Shown here: one piece after another, positions 1 to 7,706 of the stretch | Position numbering within the stretch: the first letter of the stretch is position 1 | Layout of the letters: each line of letters starts with the position of its first letter | Source: CAZJNX01 sp964547415 | GTDB taxonomy: Bacteria; Pseudomonadota; Alphaproteobacteria; Rhizobiales; Amorphaceae | Direction of reading: 5' to 3' | Length of the DNA stretch: 10,502 nucleotides | NCBI GenBank assembly: GCA_964547415.1 | Contig: CAZJNX010000170.1 | Span: 1-10,502 of the forward strand | Position numbers and translations under genes: made by a program | Notes under the pieces: generated by a model | What the model was told of the DNA's origin: nothing | Database searches by the model: none | Seen by the model: the letters and a program-made list of their open reading frames with translations, nothing else

Positions 1-979
1 CCTGGAACCAGCCCTCGATCCGCGCGTCGAAGTAGGTGAAGGTCTCGAAGCCGTGGGGGATCGCGCGGGCGATGTAGGTGCCGATCCCGCTCGTCGTCCC
101 GCTCATGAGGTAAGACGTGGGCCCGACGAGCACCACGAAGACGAGAAGGCCGATGGCGAGCGACATGGCGATGCCGGACAATCTCGCCATCCCTTCGCCG
201 AGGTCGACCAGCAGCGGCAGCATGAAGGCGACCACCACCACCGCGAAGATCGCGAGGGTGGAGAGCGGCGCCCGCGCTCCCTCCCCGAACAGGACGGCGA
301 GGCCGCCCTGGAGCTGGAAGACGCCCATGGCGACCGAGCCGCCGACCCCGATGGCGATGGCGGTGATGGCCGCCACGTCGCTCGCCCAGCCGACCGCGCG
401 CGTGGCGGGGTTGTCGCCGAAGGTCGCCTTCAGTGGCGCCGAAACGAGGCTCGGCTCGCCCCGCCGAAAGGCGAAGTAGGCGATCACGAGGGCGGTGAGC
501 CCGTAGATCGCCCAGGCGTGGAGCCCCCAGTGGAAGAAGGTCACGAACCGGGCGTTGCTGGCGGCGATGCCCGGCGGCTCGGCCTCCGCGAGGAGGGCGT
601 AATGGGTGAGGGGCTCGGCCGCGCCGTAGAACAGGAGCCCGACGCCCATGCCGGCGGCGAACATCATGGCGAGCCAGCTCGCCGTGGAGAACTCCGGCCG
701 CTCGTCGTCCCGCCCGAGGCGGATGCGGCCCGCCGGCGATAGGGCGAGGGCGAACGACAGGATGAGCATGAAGCTCGCCGTCAGCATGATGAACCAGCCG
801 CGCGCCGAGAAGGCGGACGACACGGACGCGGCGACGCGGGCGGCGAAGCCTTCGGTGTCCAGGAGGCCCCACAGGGCGACGAGCGCGGTGATGGCGAGCG
901 AGACGAGGAGGACGGGGCTCGCAAAGCCCGCCGCCGCCGGCGCGGCCGCCCGCTCCTCGCCGCCCTCGCCCGGGCTCAT
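1..979 (-). CDS. BCCT-family transporter (3' end outside window)
   Basis: Inner-membrane secondary carrier of the betaine/choline/carnitine family. Members import quaternary-ammonium or related zwitterionic solutes, often with Na+. The 326 visible residues cover about half a usual BCCT protein (500-600 aa); the rest lies beyond base 1. Visible: hydrophobic segments near residues 20-40 and 62-80; the family glycine motif GMGVGL at 110-115 followed by FYGAAEPLTH; and HWGLHAWAIYG at 150-160, whose W151, W156 and Y159 correspond to the aromatic substrate-box residues W189/W194/Y197 of BetP. A glycine/serine-rich helix at 203-225 matches the family's TM5. The ATG overlaps the stop of the RND gene as ATGA, and GGAAGGGG (987-994) sits 7 nt before it, so this start is well supported. 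It is probably the third gene of the efflux operon. Substrate cannot be read from the sequence; betaine, choline or another solute all remain possible. Confidence 0.9.
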   Translation of the reverse strand, partial: MSPGEGGEERAAAPAAAGFASPVLLVSLAITALVALWGLLDTEGFAARVAASVSSAFSARGWFIMLTASFMLILSFALALSPAGRIRLGRDDERPEFSTASWLAMMFAAGMGVGLLFYGAAEPLTHYALLAEAEPPGIAASNARFVTFFHWGLHAWAIYGLTALVIAYFAFRRGEPSLVSAPLKATFGDNPATRAVGWASDVAAITAIAIGVGGSVAMGVFQLQGGLAVLFGEGARAPLSTLAIFAVVVVAFMLPLLVDLGEGMARLSGIAMSLAIGLLVFVVLVGPTSYLMSGTTSGIGTYIARAIPHGFETFTYFDARIEGWFQ

Positions 980-3900
980 GGCCCGGCCCCTTCCGTTTCC
1001 GCCGCCCCGCGGCGCGCTCTGCCGCCGAGACGCTTCACCCGCTCGCGCAGGGACTGGAAGACCACGTAGAGCGCGGGAATCGCGAAGATGCCGAGGAGGG
1101 TCGCCACCACCATCCCCCCGAAGACGGAGGTGCCCACCGTCCGCCGCGTGATCGCCGCCGCGCCCGAGGCGAAGACGAGGGGCAGGATGCCCGCGACGAA
1201 GGACAGGCCCGTCATCATCACCGCGCGGTAGCGCGTGCGGCCCGCGTCGATGGCGGCCTCCACGATCTGAGCCCCCGCCTCCCGCCGCGCCTTGGCGAAT
1301 TCCACGATCAGGATGGCGTTCTTCGCGACGAGGGCGATCAGGATGACGAGCCCGATCTGCCCGTAGATGTCGAAGGACAGGCCGAACAGGAGGAGCGCGC
1401 CGAGGGCCCCGGCGATCCCGAAGGAGACCGACAGCAGCACCGGGACAGGGATGGTCCAGCTCTCGTAGAGGCCGACAAGGAAGAGGTAGGCGAAGAAGAT
1501 GGAGAAGGCGAGGATGACGGCGGTCTGCCCGGCCGCCTCGATCTCCTGCAGCGCCGTTCCGGTCCACTCGAAGCCGTAGCCGCCCGGCAGCGTCTCCTCG
1601 GAGAGCTCCGCCATCGCCGCGAGCGCGGTCCCCGAGGCGACGCCCGGGGCGGCCTCGCCGATGAGGGTGACCGAGCGGTAGTTGTTGTAGCGGATGACGG
1701 ACTGGGGCCCGAGGACCACCTCGGCCTCGGTGAAGGCCGACAGGGGCACCATCTCCCCGGACGCGTTGCGCACGTGGAGGCGCGACAGGTCCGGCACCGC
1801 GTCCCGGTCGGTCTCGGCGGCCTGCATGTTCACCTGCCAGGAGCGGCCGAACAGGTTGAAGTCGTTGACGTAGGTGGAGCCGAAGGTGCCCTGGAGGGTG
1901 GCGAACACGTCGTCCACCGAGACGCCGAGGGTCTGCAGCCGCTCCCGGTCGATGTCGAGGAAGAGCTGGGGCGTGGAGGCGGAGTAGGTGGTGAAGGTCG
2001 GCCCGAGCCGTCCGTCCTGGTTGGCGGCGACGACGAGCCCGCCCGCGACGGCGGCAAGGTCCGCCGGGCTGCGGCCCTCGAGGTCGAGGAGCTGGTACTC
2101 GAAGCCCGAGCCGCTGCCGAGGCCGATGATCGGCGGCAGGTTGTAGGCGAAGACGGCCGCCTCGCGCACGCCGAGCCCGCGCCGGGCGACCTCGGCAATG
2201 ATGGCGTCGACGCCGAGGGCCGTTTCCGTGCGGTCGGCGAAGGGCTCGAGCGTCACCGCGATGAAGGCGCTGTTGGGCACCACGAGGCCGTCGAGGATGC
2301 TGTAGCCCGAGGCGCTCACCGTGTCGGCGACGCCCTCGACGGTGGCGATCTCCTCCACGAAGGCGCGGCGCACCGCGTCGGTGCGGTTCACCGAGGCGCC
2401 GTCGGGAAGGCGCAGCTCCACGAAGAAGGCGCCCTGGTCCTCCGTCGGCAGGAAGCCGGTGGGCACCACCTGGAACAGCACCCCGCTCGCCCCGATGGCG
2501 CCGAGGAGGAGGAGGACGCCGACGACGGCGCGCCGGGCGATCCACCCGGCGATCCGCCCGTAGCCGTCGCGCGTGGTGTCGATCCCCCGCGAGATGCGGC
2601 CGAGGATGCCGCGCGGCGGCCCGGTGCGCGGCCGCAGCAGCATGCCGCACAGGGCCGGGCTCAGCGTCAGGGCGTTGACGGTGGACAGCACCACCGCCGC
2701 CGAGACGGCGACGGCGAACTGCTGGAACAGGATGCCCGACAGGCCCGGGATGAAGGCGATCGGCACGAACACGGCGAGGAGGACGAGGGTGGTGGAGATG
2801 ACGGCGCCGGTGATCTCCCCCATCGCCTGCCGCACCGCCTCCCGCGGGGGGAGCTCCGGGTTTTCCGCCATCACCCGCTCCACGTTCTCGGTGACGACGA
2901 TGGCATCGTCCACCACCGTCCCGATGGCGAGGACGAGGGCGAGGAGGGTGATGGTGTTGATGGTGAAGCCGAGGGCGAGAAGGACCGCGAAGGTGCCGAT
3001 GAGGGCGACCGGCACGGCGGCGGCCGGCACCAGCGTCGCCCTCACGCTGCCGAGGAACAGGAACACCACCGCGATCACCAGCGCGAAGGCCTGGACGATG
3101 GTGACCCGCAGTTCGGCGATGCTCGCCTCGATGAATGTGGTGAGGTCGTAGGTGACGTCGTAGGTGAGGCCGCCGGGGAAGGCGCGCGACAGGCGCTCCA
3201 AGGTGGCCACGACCCCGTCCTTCACCGCGAGGGCGTTGCCGCCCGGCGCCTGGGAGATGGAGATGAGGACCGTCGGCCGGTCGTTGAAGGCGGCGATGCT
3301 GTCGTAGTTCCGCGCGCCGAGCTCGACGGTGGCGACGTCCCTGACCCTCAGGAGCGAGCCGTCCGGCTCGGCGCGCAGCACGATGTCGCCGAAGGCCTCA
3401 GGGTCGGCGAGGCGCCCCTGGGTCACCATGTTGAGCTGGAGGACCGGGTCGTCCCGGAGCGGCTGGGCGCCGACGCGGCCGATGGCGGCCTGGATGTTCT
3501 GGGAGCGCAGCGCGTTCGCCACGTCCGTCGGCGTGAGCGACAGGGCCGTCAGCCGGTCCACGTCGAGGACGACGCGCATGGAGTAGTCGCGCCCGCCGAT
3601 CACGGTCACGTCGCCGATGCCGGGAACGCGCTTCAGGGGATCGACGAGGTTGATGGTGGCGTAGTTGGACAGGAAGAGCTCGTCGAGCTCGCCGTCCCGG
3701 TCGTAGACGGACACGAGCAGGAGCTGGGCGTTGGAGGCCTTGCGGACCGTGACGCCCGTCGCCCGCACCTCCGCTGGCAGCTGCGCCTCGGCCGCCGCCA
3801 CGCGGTTCTGGACGTTGACGGTGGCGATGTCCGCGTCGGTGCCCACGGCGAAGGTGACGGTGAGGGTGTAGCTCCCGTCCGCCCCGCTGGTGGACTTCAT

Positions 3901-4134
3901 GTAGATCATGTCCTCGACGCCGATCACCTGCTGCTCGATCGGCTGGGCCACCGTCTCTTCCACGACCTCCGCGCCCGCACCGGGATAGAAGGCGGTCACC
4001 TTCACCTGCGGCGGGACGACCTCGGGAAACTGGGCGACCGGCAGGCGGGCGAGGGACACGAGGCCGGCGACGGTGATGACGATCGAGATGACGATCGCGA
4101 GCCGCGGCCGGTCGATGAAGACCGAGGAGATCAT
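976..4134 (-). CDS. RND efflux pump, HAE1 (AcrB/MexF-like) permease
   Basis: Proton-driven inner-membrane pump of the hydrophobe/amphiphile efflux family, working as a trimer with a periplasmic adaptor and an outer-membrane channel. At 1052 aa it has the full family length. N-terminal FIDRP start and TM1 at about 10-28; FPEVVPP at 36-42 and the porter-domain stretch PIEQQVIGVEDMIYMKS from 65 are family hallmarks and look closest to MexF/OqxB-type pumps. The proton-relay residues are present: D409-D410 in TM4 (AIGTVVDDAIVVTENVER), K938 in ALVAKNAILIVEF, and R970 before AVMMTG, equivalent to AcrB D407/D408, K940 and R971. Second large periplasmic loop about 560-868, then TM8-12 to about 1028, and a charged Arg/Glu tail. 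The start ATG shares its A with the adaptor's TGA (TGATG), with a GGGGACGGGG purine stretch upstream. Its stop overlaps the BCCT start. No frameshift or missing key residue. Exported substrate unknown. Confidence 0.97.
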   Translation of the reverse strand: MISSVFIDRPRLAIVISIVITVAGLVSLARLPVAQFPEVVPPQVKVTAFYPGAGAEVVEETVAQPIEQQVIGVEDMIYMKSTSGADGSYTLTVTFAVGTDADIATVNVQNRVAAAEAQLPAEVRATGVTVRKASNAQLLLVSVYDRDGELDELFLSNYATINLVDPLKRVPGIGDVTVIGGRDYSMRVVLDVDRLTALSLTPTDVANALRSQNIQAAIGRVGAQPLRDDPVLQLNMVTQGRLADPEAFGDIVLRAEPDGSLLRVRDVATVELGARNYDSIAAFNDRPTVLISISQAPGGNALAVKDGVVATLERLSRAFPGGLTYDVTYDLTTFIEASIAELRVTIVQAFALVIAVVFLFLGSVRATLVPAAAVPVALIGTFAVLLALGFTINTITLLALVLAIGTVVDDAIVVTENVERVMAENPELPPREAVRQAMGEITGAVISTTLVLLAVFVPIAFIPGLSGILFQQFAVAVSAAVVLSTVNALTLSPALCGMLLRPRTGPPRGILGRISRGIDTTRDGYGRIAGWIARRAVVGVLLLLGAIGASGVLFQVVPTGFLPTEDQGAFFVELRLPDGASVNRTDAVRRAFVEEIATVEGVADTVSASGYSILDGLVVPNSAFIAVTLEPFADRTETALGVDAIIAEVARRGLGVREAAVFAYNLPPIIGLGSGSGFEYQLLDLEGRSPADLAAVAGGLVVAANQDGRLGPTFTTYSASTPQLFLDIDRERLQTLGVSVDDVFATLQGTFGSTYVNDFNLFGRSWQVNMQAAETDRDAVPDLSRLHVRNASGEMVPLSAFTEAEVVLGPQSVIRYNNYRSVTLIGEAAPGVASGTALAAMAELSEETLPGGYGFEWTGTALQEIEAAGQTAVILAFSIFFAYLFLVGLYESWTIPVPVLLSVSFGIAGALGALLLFGLSFDIYGQIGLVILIALVAKNAILIVEFAKARREAGAQIVEAAIDAGRTRYRAVMMTGLSFVAGILPLVFASGAAAITRRTVGTSVFGGMVVATLLGIFAIPALYVVFQSLRERVKRLGGRARRGAAETEGAGP

Positions 4135-5276
4135 CAGGCCCCGTCCCCGCTGGCGATGGCCGCGTCCACCCGGATGCCGGGCCGGACCTTGTTGATGCCG
4201 TCCGTCACGACGAGGTCGCCCTCCCGAAGCCCGCCGTCGATCACCGATAGGCCGCCCTCGGAGCGGGCCACCTCCACCCGCCGCAGGTCCACGACGCCCT
4301 CCCCGTCCACGACCATCACGAACGGGCCCGCCTGGTCGCGCTGCACCGCCCGCTGGGGCACGGCGAGGACGGGCGCGGCCCGCTCCTCCTGGAGGCGCAC
4401 GCGGACGAGGCCGCCGTCGAGGAGGAGGCCGTCCGGGTTGTCGAAGACGGCGCGGACGGTGACGGTGTCGGTGCCGCCCGCCACCTCCGCGTCAACGAAG
4501 TCGATGGTTCCGCGGAAGGGGTAGAGGGAGCCGTCGGGCAGCTCGATCTCCACGATGGCCTCCCCGCTGGTGTCGCCCGCCTCGAGGGCGCGGCGGTAGG
4601 CGAGGAGCTCGCGGGTGGTGACGGGAAACTCGACGGTCATCGGGTCGAGACGGGTGAGGGTGGTGAGGGCGCCCGTCGCCGGTTCCACGAAGGCGCCGAC
4701 GTCGACCCCGGTGAGGCCCGTCACACCGTCGAAGGGAGCGGTGATGCGGGTGTAGGCGAGGTCGAGCTTCGCCCGCTCCAGCTGGCCCTCGAGCCGCTGC
4801 ACCTCGCCTTGCGCCTTGCCGAGGTTGGCCTCGGCGACGTCGAGCTGGGACTGGGCGACGGCGTTGCGCTCCACGAGCTGGCGCTGGCGGTCCACCTCGA
4901 TCCCGGCGAGGCGCAGCTCGGCCCGGGCGGCGGAGATCGCGCCCTCGATCTCGTCCACCGTGGCCGCGTACGCCCCGTCCTCGATGCGGTAGAGGAGGTC
5001 GCCCGCCGCGACGCGCGCCCCCTCCTCGAAGCCGATCTCCTCCAGGAAGCCGGACACGCGGGGGCGGATGTCCACTTTCTGGATGGCGCGCAGGCGCCCG
5101 TTGTAGCTGGCGCTCGGCCTGAGGTCGGTCATCGTGGCGGGCGCCACGACCACGGCGGGAAGCGGCGCCTCCTGGGCCCCGGCGCCGGGCGGGCAGGCGA
5201 GGGCGAGGAGTGGGGCGAGGAGGAGGGCGGCGAGCCCGGTGCGCGGCCTGCGGCGCACGGCGAGGGAAGACGGCAT
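4134..5276 (-). CDS. RND efflux periplasmic adaptor (membrane fusion protein)
   Basis: Periplasmic adaptor bridging the RND pump to an outer-membrane channel (AcrA/MexE family); 380 aa, a normal length. Residues 1-34 form a Sec signal peptide: Arg-rich n-region, then LAALLLAPLLALA, with likely cleavage at AGA/QEAP. A Cys at 28 has a poor lipobox (A-L-A-C), so lipidation is not favoured. Lipoyl half-motif about 67-98 (DIRPRVSGFLEEIGFEEGARV), alpha-hairpin coiled coil about 101-170, second lipoyl half with the signature RITAPFDGVTG at 177-187, beta-barrel about 190-300, membrane-proximal domain to the C-terminus (GLREGDLVVTDGINKVRPG). The reading frame stays open far upstream, but that is GC-rich shadow. 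The ATG at 5276 is chosen because the signal peptide starts there and GGAGAAAG lies at 5289-5296, a rather long spacing of 12 nt. First gene of the MFP-RND-BCCT unit. No regulator gene lies alongside. Confidence 0.95.
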   Translation of the reverse strand: MPSSLAVRRRPRTGLAALLLAPLLALACPPGAGAQEAPLPAVVVAPATMTDLRPSASYNGRLRAIQKVDIRPRVSGFLEEIGFEEGARVAAGDLLYRIEDGAYAATVDEIEGAISAARAELRLAGIEVDRQRQLVERNAVAQSQLDVAEANLGKAQGEVQRLEGQLERAKLDLAYTRITAPFDGVTGLTGVDVGAFVEPATGALTTLTRLDPMTVEFPVTTRELLAYRRALEAGDTSGEAIVEIELPDGSLYPFRGTIDFVDAEVAGGTDTVTVRAVFDNPDGLLLDGGLVRVRLQEERAAPVLAVPQRAVQRDQAGPFVMVVDGEGVVDLRRVEVARSEGGLSVIDGGLREGDLVVTDGINKVRPGIRVDAAIASGDGA

Positions 5277-5415
5277 GGCGTGTCGCGCTTTCTCCGCTGG
5301 CGGGACGGCCGCGCGCCCGGGTAGGGGGACGTCGCCGTCGCGCCTTGGTCGATCCGTGTCGTGGCGGCGAGCGCCGCCATCCCCTCGGGCGAATACCCCG
5401 CCGGGATCGCGCGGT

Positions 5416-5444
5416 CTACGCGGCGTCGCATTGAGGACCGTCAA
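5416..5444 (-). promoter_or_regulatory. possible promoter of the efflux operon
   Basis: On the minus strand TTGACG (5444-5439) is a good match to a sigma-70-type -35 box. At 17-18 nt spacing lies only a weak -10 (GCGTAG/CGTAGA). The -35 sits inside an imperfect palindrome TTGA-6nt-TCAA (5431-5444) that could be a repressor site. It would give a 5' leader of roughly 130 nt before the adaptor ATG. Inference only; no regulator gene is adjacent to support it. Confidence 0.25.
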
Positions 5445-5525
5445 TCGGCCCGCGTGCGCTGCGGGCGGTCGCGGCCGCCGGGTGGAGCGGGGCCGGTTCG
5501 CCGCGCCTCGCGGGCGCCGGGCGCG

Positions 5526-5700
5526 GCGCTTGCGGCCAATCCCGACGCGGGTGCTTCCGGCAACAGCGAGCTTTTCCTGCCCGGGACCGACGGCAGCGCC
5601 GTCGGCCTCGTCGACATCGACGACGGGCCGGGCACCTGTCGACCGGTACGAGCCCCGCGGCGGGTCCGCGACCCGAGGCGTTGCGGGCGATCGCCCGGCG
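5526..5700 (+). pseudogene. relic of a GAF domain (fRMsr-like), frameshifted
   Basis: Read from base 5361 in frame, residues 56-90 give NSELFLPGTDGSAVGLVDID. This resembles the end of a GAF domain in free-methionine-(R)-sulfoxide reductases, where a run like SNSEIVLPL is followed by GVLDIDS. The third codon position is almost all G/C across this patch, as in the real genes here. Immediately after it the similarity seems to continue in another plus frame (VDRYEP from about 5637), as expected after an indel, matching the family's RFxxED stretch. The N-terminal half, including the family's catalytic cysteines, is not recognisable, and the frame before and after is low-complexity. I read it as a decayed gene fragment. 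The alternative is chance resemblance in GC-rich DNA. Confidence 0.35.
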
Positions 5701-5960
5701 GGGGCAGGCCCTTCGAGGCGGCGGCGCGGGCGAGGGGCCGGACGAGGGCGTCGCGCCACGGGCGGACCTCCGGGCGGGTGATCTCGGCGGCCGCCACGGC
5801 GGGAAGAAACCTGGCGAAGCCGGCCCCGTCGAACCTCGCCTCGATCCCGGCACGGTCCTGCACCGCGCGCCGCTCGGCTTCGGTCTTGCCGCCCCGTCCG
5901 CAGCGATCGGCAAGGGCAAGGAGGGCGGGGGACGCGGTTGTCGATAGGCCGCGCGCGTGC
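5700..5960 (-). pseudogene. unidentified coding-like fragment
   Basis: The minus-strand frame running from a TAG near 6070 gives, between about 5960 and 5700, a normal-looking amino-acid mix: an Ala/Leu helix, then ADRCGRGGKTEAERRAVQ, EARFDGAGFARFLPAV, and RPWRDALVRPLARAAA. Third codon positions are overwhelmingly G/C, while second positions carry the A/T expected of real protein. There is no ATG with a ribosome site. The only in-frame start noted is a GTG at 5863, in the middle of the patch. Past about 5695 the frame turns into Arg/Pro low-complexity sequence antisense to the GAF-like patch. I do not recognise the family. It could be a decaying gene or a short real one with a wrong end. Confidence 0.3.
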
Positions 5961-6048
5961 GGCGGCGCCGGCGAGCCGAGAGCCCATGCCGTGTCCCCGT
6001 CGCCCGCCGTCCGGTCGACAGCGCGCGCTCGACCGGCGAGGGTGCCGC

Positions 6049-6077
6049 TGGTGCTCGGTCCAACCTCCGGCTAAGCT
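6049..6077 (+). promoter_or_regulatory. possible promoter of the amidase pair
   Basis: A slightly GC-poorer stretch contains TAAGCT (6072-6077) as a candidate -10 with TGGTGC (6049-6054) 17 nt upstream as a weak -35. It lies about 130 nt before the first start codon at 6208. Both boxes are poor matches, so this is a guess from position and composition. Confidence 0.2.
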
Positions 6078-6207
6078 GACGGGTGGACTGCAACGACGGG
6101 GCGGTGCGACCGGGCGGTTCATCGACGGGACGGGGGCGTCGCGGCGCCGTCCGGGCCCCTCGACGCGCCGCGCCCGCATGCCGCCCTCCGCGCTCGGGGA
6201 GACAGCG

Positions 6208-6399
6208 ATGACCGATGTTCCGGACTGGATCGCCGCCGGGATCGGCGCCGGAGGGCCGGACCGGGCCGAGGCCGCCTGGCGGCGCGGGCTTGTCGAGGCC
6301 CCCGCCGCGCCCGGCCGTCCGACCCCGTCCGTGCCGGGGAACGGCACGGGGCCGGCCGCGATCGTGCGTGTCCCCTCCGCCGGACGGGGCGCGCGATGA
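6208..6399 (+). CDS. small protein translationally coupled to the amidase
   Basis: A 63-residue ORF beginning MTDVPDWIAAGIGAGG. It has a strong ribosome binding site (GGGGAGA, 6196-6202) 5 nt before the ATG, and its TGA overlaps the amidase ATG as ATGA. Those two facts, plus high G/C at third positions, are the reasons to call it. The N-terminal ~30 residues look like a short helix with two tryptophans and acidic/basic residues; the C-terminal half is Gly/Pro/Ala-rich and probably unstructured. No membrane segment or signal peptide. Some amidases are partnered by small GatC/AtzG-like (DUF4089) proteins encoded next to them, and the position fits that idea. The sequence, however, shows no clear match to that fold, so it remains hypothetical. 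It could also be a leader that merely couples translation. Confidence 0.5.
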   Translation: MTDVPDWIAAGIGAGGPDRAEAAWRRGLVEAPAAPGRPTPSVPGNGTGPAAIVRVPSAGRGAR

Positions 6400-7706
6400 A
6401 GCCCTCGGACCTCACCGCGGCCGCGGCCAGCGCGGCCATCGCGCGGGGCGACCTCACGAGCGAGGCCCTCGTCGCGTCGTGCCTCGAGCGCATCGCCGAG
6501 CGCGATCCGGTCGTGAAGGCGTGGAGCTTCCTCGACAGGGCCCAGGCGCTCGCCCAGGCGCGCGAGGCCGACAAGCGCATCGCCGCGGCCGGCGGCCCAC
6601 GGACCCCGCTCGAGGGCTTGCCCGTCGGCGTCAAGGACGTGATCGACACGGCCGACATGCCGACGACCTCCAACTCGCCGATCTACCAAGGCTTCCGACC
6701 CGCGCTCGACGCCGAGTGCGTGCGCGTGGCCCGCGCCTCGGGCGCGGTGATCCTCGGCAAGACCGACACGGTGGAGTTCGCCGCGGGCGGGCGGAAGGCG
6801 GCGACCCGCAATCCGCACGATCCGGCGCGCACCCCCGGTGGCTCCTCCTCCGGTTCCGCGGCCGCCGTGGCCGACCGGCAGGTGCCCCTCGCCTTCGGCA
6901 CGCAGACCGCGGGATCCCTCATCCGCCCTGGCGGCTACTGCGGGATCCATACCCTGAAGCCCACCTTCGGCACGGTGGCGTGGCCGGGCACGAAGCAGTT
7001 CGCCCCCTCGCTCGACACGCTCGGCTGGTTCGGCCGCGCGGTCGCCGACCTCGCGCTCATGGCCCGCGTCTTCCGCCTGCCCGGTATGGAGGAGGGGCTG
7101 TCGGCCGAGGCCGGATCGCTGCGCGTCGGGGTCTGCCGCACCCCGTATGCCGACGAATGCGAGCCCGGCACGATCGAGGCGCTGGAGGCGGCCGCGGAGC
7201 GGGTGCGGGCCGCCGGCGCGGCGACGGTCGACATCGAGCTGCCGCCCGGTGCGGAGGGGCTGAAGGCGTCCCACGACACGATCATGCAGGCCGAGGGGAC
7301 GGTGCACTTCCTGGGCGAGTACCTGGAAAACGGCTCGAACCTCCACAAGGACTTCCGCGACCGGGTCGAGAACGTCGCCGGCTTCACCCCGGCGGACGTC
7401 GTGGCCGCACAGGACCACGCCGCGCGGATGCGCCCCGCCGTCGAGGCGCTGTTCGAGGCGGTCGACGTGATCCTCGCGCCCGCCACGAAGGGCGAGGCTC
7501 CCCTCGGCGCGGACGGGCCGGGCGCCTGGGTGATGAACGCCTTCTGGACGCTGCTCCACGTCCCCTGCGTCGGCATCCCGGCGGGAGCGGGCCCGGCGGG
7601 CCTGCCGCTCGGCGTTCAGCTCGTCGCACGCCGCTTCGAGGACGCACGGCTCCTCGCGGCGGCGGCGGCGCTCGCGCCCGCCATCGACCCGGCGCGGGGC
7701 GGCTGA
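6396..7706 (+). CDS. amidase-signature family hydrolase
   Basis: Serine hydrolase of the amidase-signature family, which cleaves C-N amide bonds; presumably cytoplasmic, as no signal peptide is seen. At 436 aa it has usual length. The Ser-cisSer-Lys triad is intact: K80 in LPVGVKD, cis-Ser S150 in the GGSSSGSAAAVA loop (148-159), and nucleophile S174 in FGTQTAGSLIRPGGYCG. The 24-residue spacing between the two serines matches that in fatty-acid amide hydrolase. The usual GTDTGGS appears as GTQTAGS, a variant I associate with some bacterial members. The C-terminal part has the usual APATKG-EAP segment (361-369) and a GLPLGVQLVA region (402-411). Start: ATG overlapping the small ORF's stop, with GGACGGGG at 6382-6389. 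Substrate cannot be assigned; general amidase, allophanate/biuret hydrolase-like or aryl-amide roles are all open. Confidence 0.93.
   Translation: MKPSDLTAAAASAAIARGDLTSEALVASCLERIAERDPVVKAWSFLDRAQALAQAREADKRIAAAGGPRTPLEGLPVGVKDVIDTADMPTTSNSPIYQGFRPALDAECVRVARASGAVILGKTDTVEFAAGGRKAATRNPHDPARTPGGSSSGSAAAVADRQVPLAFGTQTAGSLIRPGGYCGIHTLKPTFGTVAWPGTKQFAPSLDTLGWFGRAVADLALMARVFRLPGMEEGLSAEAGSLRVGVCRTPYADECEPGTIEALEAAAERVRAAGAATVDIELPPGAEGLKASHDTIMQAEGTVHFLGEYLENGSNLHKDFRDRVENVAGFTPADVVAAQDHAARMRPAVEALFEAVDVILAPATKGEAPLGADGPGAWVMNAFWTLLHVPCVGIPAGAGPAGLPLGVQLVARRFEDARLLAAAAALAPAIDPARGG

Larger units (their letters stand above)
5277..6207. other. gene desert with coding-like patches
   Basis: About 930 bp between the divergently read efflux operon and the plus-strand amidase pair. 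No intact gene is supported. It holds the presumed efflux-operon leader (5277-5445), a GAF-like relic on the plus strand (about 5526-5700), an unidentified coding-like patch on the minus strand (about 5700-5960), and a possible promoter for the amidase pair near 6049-6077. The remaining open frames are Arg/Pro/Ala-rich and look like GC shadow. No tRNA, insertion sequence or long repeat was seen. Confidence 0.6.

Noticed and set aside
1774..4524. A 916-codon plus-strand open frame antisense to the RND pump and adaptor.
   Set aside because: Composition dominated by Arg, Gly, Asp, Glu and His, typical of the antisense of a GC-rich gene. The minus-strand RND gene is unambiguous.
5160..5276. Lipoprotein signal in the adaptor because of Cys28.
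   Set aside because: The residues before the Cys (A-L-A) do not fit a lipobox, and a good type I cleavage site follows at residues 32-35.
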